A stretch of DNA of 34,324 bases from Burkholderiales bacterium (GCA_017880775.1 JADGRQ010000039.1:1-34324); one strand, 5' to 3'; counted from the stretch's first letter, positions 15,055 to 23,949 are shown. Notes: generated by a model not told the origin, from the letters alone. Numbers and translations are program-made.

Positions 15055-16395
15055 ATGCCCCGCATTATTCGTTACACCATGGTCTCCGCCCGCGACCTGT
15101 TGATCGCCGCGGGGCCGTTCGTGCTGATCGCGCTGGTGCTGCTGGTGGCGGCGTACTTCTTTCTGAAGCCGGATCCGCCCCGCAAGGTCGTGCTGGCAAC
15201 GGGGCCGGAGCTGAGCGACTACGCCGAGTTCGGCGAGCGCTACAAGGCGGCGCTGAAACGCCACCACATCGACGTGGTGCTGCGCCCGACCGAAGGCTCT
15301 TCGGCCAACCGGATCCTGCTGCGCAACGAGAAGGAGAACGTGGACTTCGGCTTCGTGCGCGGCGGCTCGGGCGAATCGCTGCGCGCCCAGGAAGAGGCGA
15401 AGAGCGGCGTTCCGCTGGTGGCGCTCGGCAGCCTGTTCTTCGAGCCGGTGTGGCTGTTCTACCGCCAGGAATCCGCGAAGAACCTGCCCGACGCCACGCT
15501 CGAGCGGCTCGACCAGTTGCGCGGCTGGCGCGTGAATACCGGCGGCCGCGGCAGCGGCGCGACCAATCTGATGTTAAAGCTGCTGAACGCCAGCTTCGTA
15601 GAACGCGACGACTTGAAGCTCGCGCGTCTGGACCTGTCCGCCGCGGCACTGGCGCTGATCGAGGGCGAACTGGACGCGGTGGCGATCGTCTCGGCGCCCG
15701 AATCGCAGATCCTGCAGATGTTCCTGCGCACGCCGGGCATCAGGCTCTACGAATTCGTGCAGGCTGACGCCTACGCGCTCCGCTTCGGCTACCTGAGCGC
15801 GGTGATGGTGCCGCGCGGCGTGGCCGACTTGGTCCAGGATGTGCCGCCCCGCGATACGAAGCTGATCGCACCCACCGCGATGCTGGTGGCGCGCGAGACG
15901 ACCCACCCGGCGCTGATGCAGCTGTTCGTGCAGGCAGCGCACGAGATCCACGGCGCCCCCGGCTGGTTTGCGCGGCCCGGGCAGTTTCCGTCGGCCCAGA
16001 GCGTCGAATTCCCGCTCGCCGGTGAAGCGGAACGCTTCTACAGGAACGGGCCGCCGCTGCTGCAGCGCTACCTGCCGTTCTGGCTTGCCAACCTGATCGA
16101 TCGCATGTGGGTCGTGCTGGCGTCGATCATCGTCATCCTGATCCCGATCTCGCGCGCAGTGCCGCCGCTGTATACCTTCCGCGTCCGCTCGCGCGTCTTC
16201 CGCTTGTACCGCCAGTTGCGCGCGATCGAGGACGCGCTGAGCGGGACGGCGGCGCCGCCATCCGAGCTGATCGAGGACCTGGACAAACTCGATGCAAAGG
16301 CCGCGCGCATCACGATGCCGCTGTCGTTTGCCGACGAACTGTACAACCTGCGAAGCCACATCGCGATGGTGCGCGAGCGGTTGAAGCAGAAGTAG
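15055..16395 (+). CDS. Membrane-anchored TAXI-type TRAP solute-binding protein
   Basis: A 446-residue protein with an N-terminal membrane segment (about 12-37, no clear cleavage site), then the TAXI domain: VVLATGPELSDYAEFGERY, the repeat-like SSANRILLRNEKENVDFGFV, GWRVNTGGRGSGATN, and AVAIVSAPESQIL. A second strongly hydrophobic segment (WVVLASIIVILIPISRAV) lies at about 347-365, followed by an 80-residue helical cytosolic tail. Ordinary TAXI receptors are free periplasmic proteins; this anchored form with a C-terminal tail looks more like a sensor or fixed receptor. No TRAP permease is adjacent. Start ATG at 15055. Confidence 0.88.
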   Translation: MPRIIRYTMVSARDLLIAAGPFVLIALVLLVAAYFFLKPDPPRKVVLATGPELSDYAEFGERYKAALKRHHIDVVLRPTEGSSANRILLRNEKENVDFGFVRGGSGESLRAQEEAKSGVPLVALGSLFFEPVWLFYRQESAKNLPDATLERLDQLRGWRVNTGGRGSGATNLMLKLLNASFVERDDLKLARLDLSAAALALIEGELDAVAIVSAPESQILQMFLRTPGIRLYEFVQADAYALRFGYLSAVMVPRGVADLVQDVPPRDTKLIAPTAMLVARETTHPALMQLFVQAAHEIHGAPGWFARPGQFPSAQSVEFPLAGEAERFYRNGPPLLQRYLPFWLANLIDRMWVVLASIIVILIPISRAVPPLYTFRVRSRVFRLYRQLRAIEDALSGTAAPPSELIEDLDKLDAKAARITMPLSFADELYNLRSHIAMVRERLKQK

Positions 16396-16400
16396 CCGAT

Positions 16401-16441
16401 CCGGGGCAGGGAATTCCCCGATGCGCGTCGGGAATCCCCGG
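16401..16441. terminator. Long imperfect hairpin after the TAXI gene
   Basis: Outer arms CCGGGG (16401-16406) and CCCCGG (16436-16441) enclose a second stem, ATTCCCCGA (16413-16421) with TCGGGAAT (16428-16435), one bulged base and a TGCGCG loop. There is no T run after it. It may end the TAXI transcript or act in the leader of the cyclase gene 58 bases downstream. Confidence 0.4.
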
Positions 16442-16498
16442 ACATCTTCGCCTTGCGGAATCCGTTAGCATGGAAGTCGTGAAAATCCATCGCGCAAC

Positions 16499-18403
16499 AT
16501 GAAACCGGATATCGACCGGCGCCACGACGGCACGCTCCCGGACGGCACGCCGACCGATGAGCAGGTGCGGCGCTTCCGCGCCGCGATGGACATGTCCGGT
16601 GATGCCATTTACCTGGTGGATCGCGCCACCATGCGGTTCGTCGACGTCAACCAAACCGCCTGCACGCGCACCGGCTACACCCGGGAAGAACTGCTGAGGA
16701 TGGGACCGCAGGACCTGATAAAGACGAGTCGCGAGAGCCTCGAGCGGGACTATGACGAGGTGATCGCGGCGGGCGAACAGGGCATTACCACGGAATCGAC
16801 CGCACACTACAAGGACGGGCGCAAATCGCAGGCCGAGTTGCACCGGCGCGCGCTGCGCACGGACGACGGCTGGATCATCGTCAGCATCGCGCGCGATATC
16901 ACCGAGCGAAAGCGCGCCGAGCGGGCATCGCGGCAAATCGGCCGGATGTACGCCGCGCTCAGCGCGACCAACGAGGCCATTCTGCGCGCCAGGCTGCCCG
17001 AGGAGCTTTATCAGCAGGTGTGCGATGCCGCCGTATTTGGCGGAAAACTGATTTCCACCTCGGTGCTTGTTCCTGGCCCGGACGGGTCCTCGCTGGAGGT
17101 CGTGGCGATCGCCGGTAGAGGCGAAGAACAACTGCGCGGCACCCATATCTCGGTCGATGAATCGATCGCGGAAGGCCGCAACCTGGTGGGCATCGCGTTT
17201 CGCACGCTGCAGCCGTGCGTCAGCAACGATTACCTGAACGACGAGCGCACGCGGCCTTGGCACGAGACCGCGCGCGCGGCAGGGGTCAGGGCCGGCGCCG
17301 CGGTCCCGCTGGTGAGAGGCGGCCGCGCGGCCGGCGTGCTGCTGTTCTATTCGGACGAAAAGGGCGCGTTCGACGAAGAAGTCGTCAAACTGCTGCAACG
17401 CAAGGCGGAGAACGTCGCATTTGCGCTCGACAATTTCGAGCGCGAGGCCGAGCGCAAGCGCGGGGAAAAGGCGCTGCGCGCAAGCGAAGAGAAGTTCCGC
17501 ATCACCCTCGAGAGCATCGAAGAGGCCTATTTCGAAGTCGACCTGACGGGGGACCTCGTCTTCCTGAACGCGGCGTTTTGCCGTCTGCTCGGGTATTCGG
17601 AGCACGAGCTGATAGGCATGAACAACCAGCGGTATCAGTCGCCGGAAGTGGCGGCCGAGGTGTTCGAGACGTTCAACGAGGTCTACCGCACCGGCGCGCC
17701 GAAGATCGGTCGCGACTGGGCGCTGATCCGAAAGGACGGCAGCAACGTGCTTGTTGAAGCCTCGGTCAATCTAATCAGGGACAGCCAAGGGGCGGCCACT
17801 GGGTTCCGCGGCATGCTGCGCGACGTGACGGCACGCCGCCAGGCCGAACAACGCATCGAGTACCTCGCCACGCACGACGAACTGACCGGTCTGCCGAACC
17901 GCGTGATGTTCGGCCAGTTGCTCAAACTTGCAATCGAATCGGCGCGGCGCCACGAGCGCAAGTTCGCAGTACTGTTCATCGACCTGGACGGCTTCAAGAC
18001 CGTCAATGACACGCTCGGTCACGAGGCAGGCGATGCGCTGCTGAAGCGAATATCGGCGCGCCTGAAGGACTGCCTGCGCGCGAGCGATGTGGTCGCGCGC
18101 CAGGGCGGCGATGAATTCGTGGTGCTGGTCCAGGAAGTCACCGACGCCGGCGAGGTTGCCGCGGTAGCGCGCAAGATCCTGTCCGGCGTCATCGAGTCGG
18201 CGTCGTTGGAGGGACAGGATTGCGGCGTCACCGCGAGCGTGGGCATATCCATGTATCCGGCGGACGCGCATGACGAGAAGTCATTGATGGAGAGCGCCGA
18301 CGCCGCCATGTACCTCGCCAAGGAACAAGGCAAGAACAACTTCCAGTTCGTCTCCAGCAGCATTGAGACGCCGGGCGATCCGCTGCGCGCGATGGCGCGG
18401 TAA
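16499..18403 (+). CDS. Diguanylate cyclase with PAS-GAF-PAS-GGDEF domains
   Basis: A 634-residue cytosolic c-di-GMP synthase. Order: PAS 1 (about 20-140, with SGDAIYLVDRATMRFVDVN), GAF (about 150-320), PAS 2 (about 330-450, EEAYFEVDLTGDLVFLN), GGDEF (about 460-630, opening YLATHDELTGLPNR). The catalytic GGDEF is intact at 536-540, and RASD (527-530) forms the product-inhibition I-site exactly five residues upstream. There is no EAL domain and no membrane segment, so it should sense a cytosolic signal or ligand through PAS/GAF and make c-di-GMP with feedback control. It follows the TAXI gene by 103 bases. Confidence 0.95.
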   Translation: MKPDIDRRHDGTLPDGTPTDEQVRRFRAAMDMSGDAIYLVDRATMRFVDVNQTACTRTGYTREELLRMGPQDLIKTSRESLERDYDEVIAAGEQGITTESTAHYKDGRKSQAELHRRALRTDDGWIIVSIARDITERKRAERASRQIGRMYAALSATNEAILRARLPEELYQQVCDAAVFGGKLISTSVLVPGPDGSSLEVVAIAGRGEEQLRGTHISVDESIAEGRNLVGIAFRTLQPCVSNDYLNDERTRPWHETARAAGVRAGAAVPLVRGGRAAGVLLFYSDEKGAFDEEVVKLLQRKAENVAFALDNFEREAERKRGEKALRASEEKFRITLESIEEAYFEVDLTGDLVFLNAAFCRLLGYSEHELIGMNNQRYQSPEVAAEVFETFNEVYRTGAPKIGRDWALIRKDGSNVLVEASVNLIRDSQGAATGFRGMLRDVTARRQAEQRIEYLATHDELTGLPNRVMFGQLLKLAIESARRHERKFAVLFIDLDGFKTVNDTLGHEAGDALLKRISARLKDCLRASDVVARQGGDEFVVLVQEVTDAGEVAAVARKILSGVIESASLEGQDCGVTASVGISMYPADAHDEKSLMESADAAMYLAKEQGKNNFQFVSSSIETPGDPLRAMAR

Positions 18404-18476
18404 ACGCCCGTCGCACGGCCGAATACCGTCTCGATGCGGCCTACGCGCACCGCGGCGAGACAGGACTGAATGGGCG

Positions 18477-19643
18477 TCATTTCCGCGCGAGCCTGCCGCG
18501 GAAGTAGAACGCGAGCGATGCGATCCCCGCCGACGCGACGAAGAACAGGGGCCGCGTCCCCCATTGATCCACCACCTGGCCGCCGATCCACACGCCGAGC
18601 GACTGACCGCTGAACAGGCAAAACGCGAACAGCGACAGCGAGGCGCCGCGCGCCTCGGGCGCCATCTGCGTCGCGTTCACCTGCAGCGTGTTGTGAAACG
18701 CGTAGAACCCTGCGCCCGCGACCACCAGCCACGGTGCCGCCACGGCCGCGCCCGGTGCAAACGCGAGGTTTACGTACGCGGTGCACAACGCCAGCCCGCC
18801 CGCCAGTATCAGCCCGCGTTCGCCCAGCCGCGGGACGATGCGGTTGGCGAACAGCGCGTAGCCGAGCCCGCCGATCGCGTTCAGCACGAGCATCGCGCCG
18901 CTTGCGCCGATGCCCAGGCCGTGGCGGCGGTTGAAGTCGAGCGGCACGAAAGCGAGCGTGCCGAACACCAGCACGCCCTCGAGGAACACCGTGAACATCA
19001 TCACGCGCACCCAGGGGCGCGCGACCAGCGCGAGCGCGCGCCGGTAGCCCTCGAGCATCGTCCCGGTCTGCGCAGCCTGCGAGGCTCGGTTGACCGGGTT
19101 CGCGCGCAACTCGAACCACAGGCGCGCGGAGATCATTAGGTTGACGATTCCGAGCACGCCGAACACCCAGCGCCAGCCGAAGTGCTCCGCCAGCAATCCG
19201 GATGCGGCCGAGCCGAATGCAAATCCGAACAACCCGCCGATCATGAACTGCGCGAGCACCGCCTGGCGCCGCTCGTAGGGAACCGCGTCGCCGATCCACG
19301 CCAACGATAGCGGGATCACGGCGCCCATCGACATGCCCGCGACGAAGCGCGCCACGGCGAGCGCGGCGAGCGTGGGCGCCCACGCGCAGGCGAACGTGCC
19401 TGCCGCCGAGATCGCCATGTGGATGGTGACCAGCCGGTATTTGCCGAAGCGGTCCCCCATCGGCCCGTGCACCAGCTGCAACAGCCCGTACGCGACCAGG
19501 AACGCAGTCGACGCGATCGCCGCGCCGCCCGCGGTGGTGCCGAAGGATTGCGCGATCGACGTAAGTAGCGGATCGATCGAGCGCTGGCTTGCCGCACTCG
19601 CGAACGACGCAAGCGAAAGCAGGAGGACCGCGCGGCGATGCAT
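18477..19643 (-). CDS. MFS transporter, DHA1-like
   Basis: A 388-residue major facilitator with about 12 membrane helices. The signature loop between helices 2 and 3 is GPMGDRFGKYR. Helix 1 begins right after MHRRAVLLLSLASF, which supports ATG 19643. Similar proteins are drug or small-metabolite exporters (Bcr/CflA-like) or sugar efflux proteins; a substrate cannot be named. It is convergent with the cyclase gene (73-base gap, no strong hairpin) and divergent from the second MFS gene with only 42 bases between the starts. Confidence 0.9.
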   Translation of the reverse strand: MHRRAVLLLSLASFASAASQRSIDPLLTSIAQSFGTTAGGAAIASTAFLVAYGLLQLVHGPMGDRFGKYRLVTIHMAISAAGTFACAWAPTLAALAVARFVAGMSMGAVIPLSLAWIGDAVPYERRQAVLAQFMIGGLFGFAFGSAASGLLAEHFGWRWVFGVLGIVNLMISARLWFELRANPVNRASQAAQTGTMLEGYRRALALVARPWVRVMMFTVFLEGVLVFGTLAFVPLDFNRRHGLGIGASGAMLVLNAIGGLGYALFANRIVPRLGERGLILAGGLALCTAYVNLAFAPGAAVAAPWLVVAGAGFYAFHNTLQVNATQMAPEARGASLSLFAFCLFSGQSLGVWIGGQVVDQWGTRPLFFVASAGIASLAFYFRGRLARK

Positions 19644-19685
19644 GCGCCAGAGTAGCGCGAAACAAGCGCACGCCCGCAGCCGGAA

Positions 19686-20936
19686 ATGCGAAACTCGCAA
19701 ACCATGGCCGCAGGCAGCGCACCCGCGCGGGATATCGAGTCGCCATACGCGTGGGCGCGGCTGCTGGCCTCGCTCGCGCTGATGACCCTCGGTGGCGCGG
19801 GCATGTACGCGGTGGCCGTCGCGCTGCCGCCGGTGCAGGCGGAGTTCGGGACAACGCGCTCGGGGGCGTCGCTTCCCTACGCCCTCACCCTGATCGGTTT
19901 CGGTTTCGGCGGGATCCTGATGGGCCGGCTCTCGGACCGCTTCGGCGTGATGGTGCCGGTGCTCATCGGCGCGGTGGCGCTCGGCGCGGGATTCGTCGCC
20001 GCCGGATTCGCGCAAAACCTGTTGCAGTTCAGCCTCGCGCAGGGGCTGTTGATCGGGTTTCTTGGCACCTCGGCCACCTTCGTGCCGCTGGTGGCGGACA
20101 CCTCGCTGTGGTTCACGCGCCGCCGTGGCATTGCGGTGGCGATCTGCGCCAGCGGCAATTACCTGGCCGGCGCGATCTGGCCGCCGGTGATGCAGCATTT
20201 CTTCGATGCCGTCGGCTGGCGCCAGACCTACATCGGGGTGGGCGTGTTCTGCTTCGCCGCGATACTGCCGCTCGCGCTCGCGCTGCGCAGGCGCCCTCCG
20301 GCGATCGCTGCGGCGTCATCCACCGGGAGTGCCGCGCACGGTTCTGCACGGCCGCTCGGATTCTCACCGACCTCGCTGCAGCTCATCCTATGCGTGGCCG
20401 GCTTCGCCTGCTGCGTGGCGATGTCCATGCCGCAGGTGCATATCGTCGCCTACTGCGGCGATCTGGGCTTCGCCGCGGCGCGCGGGGCGGAGATGCTCTC
20501 GATCATGCTCGGCTGCGGCATCGTCAGCCGCCTCGCCTCGGGGTGGATCTGCGACCGTATCGGCGGGCTGCCCACACTGCTGCTGGGCTCGACGCTGCAG
20601 GCGATCGCGCTCACGCTGTTCTTGCCCTTCGACGCACTCGCCTCGCTCTATGTGGTGGCGGCGCTGTTCGGCCTGTCCCAGGGCGGGATCGTTCCGTCCT
20701 ACGCCATCATCGTGCGCGAATACTTCACGCCCAAGGAAGCCGGCGCGCGCGTCGGCACGGTGCTGATGGCGACACTGTTCGGCATGGCGCTCGGTGGCTG
20801 GCTGTCGGGCGCGATCTTCGACCTGACCGGCTCCTACCGCGCCGCCTTCATTCACGGGATTGGCTGGAACCTGCTCAACATGACCATTGCGGCAGCGTTG
20901 CTGTATCGCGCGCGCCGTCGGGTGATGCCCGCCTAG
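19686..20936 (+). CDS. MFS transporter, OFA/monocarboxylate-like
   Basis: A 416-residue major facilitator with about 12 helices. The loop GRLSDRFG is the MFS signature, and the N-terminal half reads AVALPPVQAEFGTTRSGASLPYALTLIGFGFGG, the style of the oxalate/formate antiporter and monocarboxylate group. A central cytosolic loop (RRRPPAIAAASSTGSAAHGS) separates the two halves. ATG 19704 is an alternative start. Substrate unknown; carboxylates would fit the other carboxylate receptors in this window. Ends seven bases before the convergent GNAT gene stop. Confidence 0.9.
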   Translation: MRNSQTMAAGSAPARDIESPYAWARLLASLALMTLGGAGMYAVAVALPPVQAEFGTTRSGASLPYALTLIGFGFGGILMGRLSDRFGVMVPVLIGAVALGAGFVAAGFAQNLLQFSLAQGLLIGFLGTSATFVPLVADTSLWFTRRRGIAVAICASGNYLAGAIWPPVMQHFFDAVGWRQTYIGVGVFCFAAILPLALALRRRPPAIAAASSTGSAAHGSARPLGFSPTSLQLILCVAGFACCVAMSMPQVHIVAYCGDLGFAAARGAEMLSIMLGCGIVSRLASGWICDRIGGLPTLLLGSTLQAIALTLFLPFDALASLYVVAALFGLSQGGIVPSYAIIVREYFTPKEAGARVGTVLMATLFGMALGGWLSGAIFDLTGSYRAAFIHGIGWNLLNMTIAAALLYRARRRVMPA

Positions 20937-20943
20937 TATCCGG

Positions 20944-21546
20944 TCATTCGACGTTCGCCGGCTCGGCGAAATTCGCGATCGTCCGCAGCCACTTCGCCTG
21001 ATGCATGTAGACGCTGTCGACCAACGCAATCCGGTCGTTCACCATCTCCATCGCGATGCTTTCCGGGCGCGTTTCCTCCAGTTGTTTCGACGCATCGGCC
21101 TCGCCCCTCGCGGCGACGATCTTGAAGCCCGCCTTGCGCGCAAGCCCCATCAGCGCGCCGTTCTCGCTCAGGCAGTGCATGTAGATCTTGTGCAGCCCGA
21201 GGCTGGCGGCGTGCGTGGCGGCGCGGCACAGCAGCGCCTCGCCATGGCCGCGGCGGCGGCTCTCGTGCGCCACGCTCAAACCCAGTTCCGCGAAGTCCCG
21301 GTCCAGGTCGACCGCAAGATGCGCAACGCTGACCAGTCTCAACTCCCGGTCGAAGATGCCGAATACCCGGTCGTTCGAGAAGTCGATGCCGTTGACGTAG
21401 CTTTCCAGCGCGGTGCGGCCCATCGGAGCGCCGAAACGCAAACGCAGGTCCTCGCTCGACAGGGCGCTGAAGTGCGCGAGCATCTCGGCGGTCTGAAAAC
21501 GGCCGAGCCGTTGCACGACAGCGTTCCTTTGCGGGGCTGCGTCCAT
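20944..21546 (-). CDS. GNAT-family N-acetyltransferase
   Basis: A 200-residue acyltransferase-fold protein. The acetyl-CoA loop is recognisable as LSVAHESRRRGHGEALLCRA (the R/Q-x-x-G-x-G/A pattern, RRRGHGEA), followed by a helix and the LHKIYMHCLSENGALMGLARKAGF block typical of motif B. The N-terminal part contains SSEDLRLRFGAP, seen in many proteobacterial GNATs of unknown substrate. The C-terminal 40 residues form an extra tail. It starts 13 bases downstream of the DUF3563-like gene, so the two are likely co-transcribed from the AT-rich region near 21911-22000. Confidence 0.9.
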   Translation of the reverse strand: MDAAPQRNAVVQRLGRFQTAEMLAHFSALSSEDLRLRFGAPMGRTALESYVNGIDFSNDRVFGIFDRELRLVSVAHLAVDLDRDFAELGLSVAHESRRRGHGEALLCRAATHAASLGLHKIYMHCLSENGALMGLARKAGFKIVAARGEADASKQLEETRPESIAMEMVNDRIALVDSVYMHQAKWLRTIANFAEPANVE

Positions 21547-21559
21547 TACTGCTCTGCCC

Positions 21560-21910
21560 TCAGTTCAGGTGCGATGCGTAACGCGGCGCCTGCCACGTCC
21601 GCAGGCGACGCTCCAGGTCGGCGGTATCGGTGGCCTGGGCGAGGTACTTGTCTCGCTGGCGCATCGCCGCCCGCATCGCGGATTCGGCGTACCGGTTCGC
21701 GAGTGCAGCCGATTTGCGCGTGATCGCGGCCTTCAGCCGACGCGCCAGAGTGCTCGAAGCGGTCCAAGTCGCGTAGACGAGGTCCGCAATCGCCTCGGCC
21801 CGCAGCAACTGTGCGCGTGCTTCCGCCAACTGGTAAGGGCTGAGCCGAACCGACTCGAGCCGTGCCATGGTGTCCGAGCATTTGTGAGAATTACTTGAGT
21901 TGTAAATCAT
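21560..21910 (-). CDS. DUF3563-like small protein
   Basis: A 116-residue protein. The C-terminal 45 residues (AMRQRDKYLAQATDTADLE followed by RRLRTW) match the pattern of DUF3563, a short helical family found mainly in Burkholderiales; function unknown. The middle is a long basic/alanine-rich helix. ATG 21910 is preferred because a good AGGAAA ribosome site precedes it; the internal ATG at 21868 has none. No signal peptide. It is divergent from the LysR regulator over a 191-base AT-rich gap with a perfect palindrome, suggesting control by that regulator. Confidence 0.7.
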   Translation of the reverse strand: MIYNSSNSHKCSDTMARLESVRLSPYQLAEARAQLLRAEAIADLVYATWTASSTLARRLKAAITRKSAALANRYAESAMRAAMRQRDKYLAQATDTADLERRLRTWQAPRYASHLN

Positions 21911-21968
21911 GATCCATTTCCTTCATATATAAGTCCGAAAGGCACTTGCCGAAAACACTTTACAATGC

Positions 21969-21984
21969 TTAACCATTTGGTTAA
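21969..21984. promoter_or_regulatory. Perfect palindrome, possible operator
   Basis: TTAACCATTTGGTTAA, 7-bp arms around TT, lies in the AT-rich gap between the divergent DUF3563-like and LysR genes, with the further partial copies TAATGG and GTTAA directly to its right. It lies 58 bases upstream of the DUF3563 start codon and well upstream of the LysR promoter, the usual place for a LysR-type binding site. Confidence 0.5.
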
Positions 21985-22061
21985 TAATGGTTTTAGTTAA
22001 TCATTGCCTTCCAGTATAGACCGGGGCGAAGACCCTTGGTTGCACTGCACAACGGCATTTT

Positions 22062-22090
22062 TTGTCATCCATATGATTAGTTTTTATAAT
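22062..22090 (+). promoter_or_regulatory. Strong sigma-70 promoter of the LysR gene
   Basis: TTGTCA (22062-22067), a 17-base spacer and a perfect TATAAT (22085-22090). The predicted transcription start is near 22097, only about five bases before the ATG at 22102, so the mRNA would be nearly leaderless; no ribosome site is visible. Confidence 0.7.
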
Positions 22091-22101
22091 GCTGGGCCAG
22101 C

Positions 22102-23058
22102 ATGAACGCCCGCCTGCCCCCGCTGAACGCCCTGCGCGCCTTTGAAGTTGCCGCGCGCCATCTGAGCTTCGCAAGGGCGGCCGAGGAACTGCACGTGACG
22201 CCCGCAGCAATCAGCCACCAGGTCAAGGCGCTGGAACAGTACGTCGGCGTGAGGCTGTTTCGCCGTCGCAACCGCGCGATCGAACTGACGGAAGCTGCCC
22301 GCGCCTGCCTGCCGAAGCTGCGCGCGGGATTCGAACGCCTTGGTGAGGCCGCCGAACAACTGCGAACCCACGACGGCAGCGATACGCTCGCGGTGAGCGT
22401 CGCAACGTCGCTCGCGACCAAATGGCTGATGCCGCGGCTGTATCGTTTTGTCACCGCGCACCCGGAAGTCGATGTGCGCATCTCGGCCAGCACCCGGCTG
22501 ATCGACGTTCGGCGCACCAGGATCGCCGGCGGAACGGAACAGATCGGGCCGCGGCTGGACGGGGCCGACATCTGCATCCGCTTCGGCACCGGGGACTATC
22601 CGGGGTTCAGCGTGGTCAAACTATTCCCGGTTTCAGTGGCGCCGGTGTGCAGTCCGCGGCTTGCCCACGCAGAGCCTGCACTGCGGCGCCCCGAAGATCT
22701 GCGCAACCACGTGTTGATCCAGGACGATACGATTTTCTTCGACGGTACCATGTCCGCCTGGGACCACTGGCTGAGAGCCGCAGGTGTGCCGGACGTGGAC
22801 ACCTCGCGCGGGCCTCGATTCAGTCATGCCGCCCTTGCGCTGGAGGCCGCGGCGGACGGATTGGGCGTGGCCCTGTCACCCACGGTGCTCGCGAAATCCG
22901 ACCTCGCGGCCGGCCGCCTGGTGATGCCGTTCGAACTGAGCTTGCCGCTGGTCTTCGCCTATTACATCGTTTCCCCGGAAACCGCCGCCGACACGCCCAA
23001 CGTGCGCGCCTTCAGGGATTGGCTGCTCGAGGAAGCGGCGCGGGATCTGTCCGGCTAG
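22102..23058 (+). CDS. LysR-type transcription regulator, GcvA-like
   Basis: A 318-residue LysR regulator. The N-terminus (RLPPLNALRAFEVAARHLSF) and winged helix-turn-helix (RAAEELHVTPAAISHQVKAL, about 33-52) are those of the GcvA/AmpR-like subgroup. The C-terminal effector domain (about 95-305) has the two-lobed substrate-binding fold; ADICIRFGTGDYPGF is the typical subgroup signature. The conserved start supports ATG 22102 even though it lies only 11 bases after a perfect -10 box. It probably autoregulates and controls the divergent DUF3563-GNAT pair; effector unknown. Confidence 0.94.
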   Translation: MNARLPPLNALRAFEVAARHLSFARAAEELHVTPAAISHQVKALEQYVGVRLFRRRNRAIELTEAARACLPKLRAGFERLGEAAEQLRTHDGSDTLAVSVATSLATKWLMPRLYRFVTAHPEVDVRISASTRLIDVRRTRIAGGTEQIGPRLDGADICIRFGTGDYPGFSVVKLFPVSVAPVCSPRLAHAEPALRRPEDLRNHVLIQDDTIFFDGTMSAWDHWLRAAGVPDVDTSRGPRFSHAALALEAAADGLGVALSPTVLAKSDLAAGRLVMPFELSLPLVFAYYIVSPETAADTPNVRAFRDWLLEEAARDLSG

Positions 23059-23132
23059 TTTTTCTTCGCCGGAAAATGGGTGAGGACATGTGCGAGGTCG
23101 GCAAGATCGACGTCGCGATCGACTGCGCAATC

Positions 23133-23153
23133 CCTATCCAAGAGTAGGATAGG
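23133..23153. promoter_or_regulatory. Inverted repeat upstream of the SDR gene
   Basis: CCTATCC and GGATAGG are exact 7-bp arms around a seven-base spacer, 38 bases before the SDR start codon. It could be an operator or a leader hairpin; there is nothing else notable in the 132-base gap. Confidence 0.4.
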
Positions 23154-23190
23154 ATTCGCGCTCGCGAACGAAGAAAAGGGAGTCTGCTCG

Positions 23191-23949
23191 ATGAGTTCAC
23201 ACAACAAGGTTGCACTGGTTACCGGCGCAGGCACCGGCGTCGGCAAGGCCGCCGCGCTCGCGCTGTTGAAGGACGGCTACCGCGTCGCGCTGGCGGGACG
23301 GCGCAAGGAGTTGCTCGACAAGACCGTCTGGGATGCAGGCGCGGCGGGCAAGCACGCGTTGGTGGTGCCGACCGACATCGGCAAGCCCGAGGCGGTGCGC
23401 GCGCTGTTCGCGAAAACCAAGGAAGAGTTCGGGCGCCTGGATGTGCTGTTCAACAACGCCGGCATGGGCGCGCCCGCGATTCCGATGGAGGACATCACCT
23501 ACGAGCAGTGGATGGCGGTGGTCAGCGTCAACCTCACCGGCATGTTCCTGTGCACGCAGGAGGCGATCCGCATCATGAAGGACCAGGACCCGCGCGGCGG
23601 GCGCATCATCAACAACGGTTCGATCTCGGCGCACGCGCCGCGGCCGTTTTCGTCGCCCTACACCGCCACCAAGCACGCCGTCACCGGACTCACCAAGTGC
23701 ACCGCGCTCGACGGGCGCAAGCACGACATCGCCTGCGGCCAGATCGACATCGGCAACGCCGCCACCGAGATGACCGAGCGCATGACCAAGGGTGTGTCGC
23801 AGCCCAACGGCACCATGATGGTCGAGCCGCGCATGGATGTGGCGCACGTAGGTGAAGCGGTGCTGCACATGGCGAACCTGCCCCTCGAGACCAACGTGCT
23901 GTTCATGACCATCATGGCCACCAAGATGCCGTTCATCGGGCGGGGCTGA
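23191..23949 (+). CDS. Short-chain dehydrogenase/reductase
   Basis: A 252-residue classical SDR. The NAD(P)-binding TGAGTGVG lies near residue 12, NNAG near 90, and the catalytic Ser (NGSISAH) and YTATK motif follow at about 145 and 160. An Arg pair in AGRR after the second strand suggests NADP(H) preference. The ATG at 23191 is chosen since it follows a GGGAG ribosome site and starts directly at the Rossmann fold. The end differs from plain SDRs by an extended [18 protein letters not shown] loop and a Met-rich tail. It is convergent with the aldo/keto reductase. Substrate unknown. Confidence 0.92.
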   Translation: MSSHNKVALVTGAGTGVGKAAALALLKDGYRVALAGRRKELLDKTVWDAGAAGKHALVVPTDIGKPEAVRALFAKTKEEFGRLDVLFNNAGMGAPAIPMEDITYEQWMAVVSVNLTGMFLCTQEAIRIMKDQDPRGGRIINNGSISAHAPRPFSSPYTATKHAVTGLTKCTALDGRKHDIACGQIDIGNAATEMTERMTKGVSQPNGTMMVEPRMDVAHVGEAVLHMANLPLETNVLFMTIMATKMPFIGRG

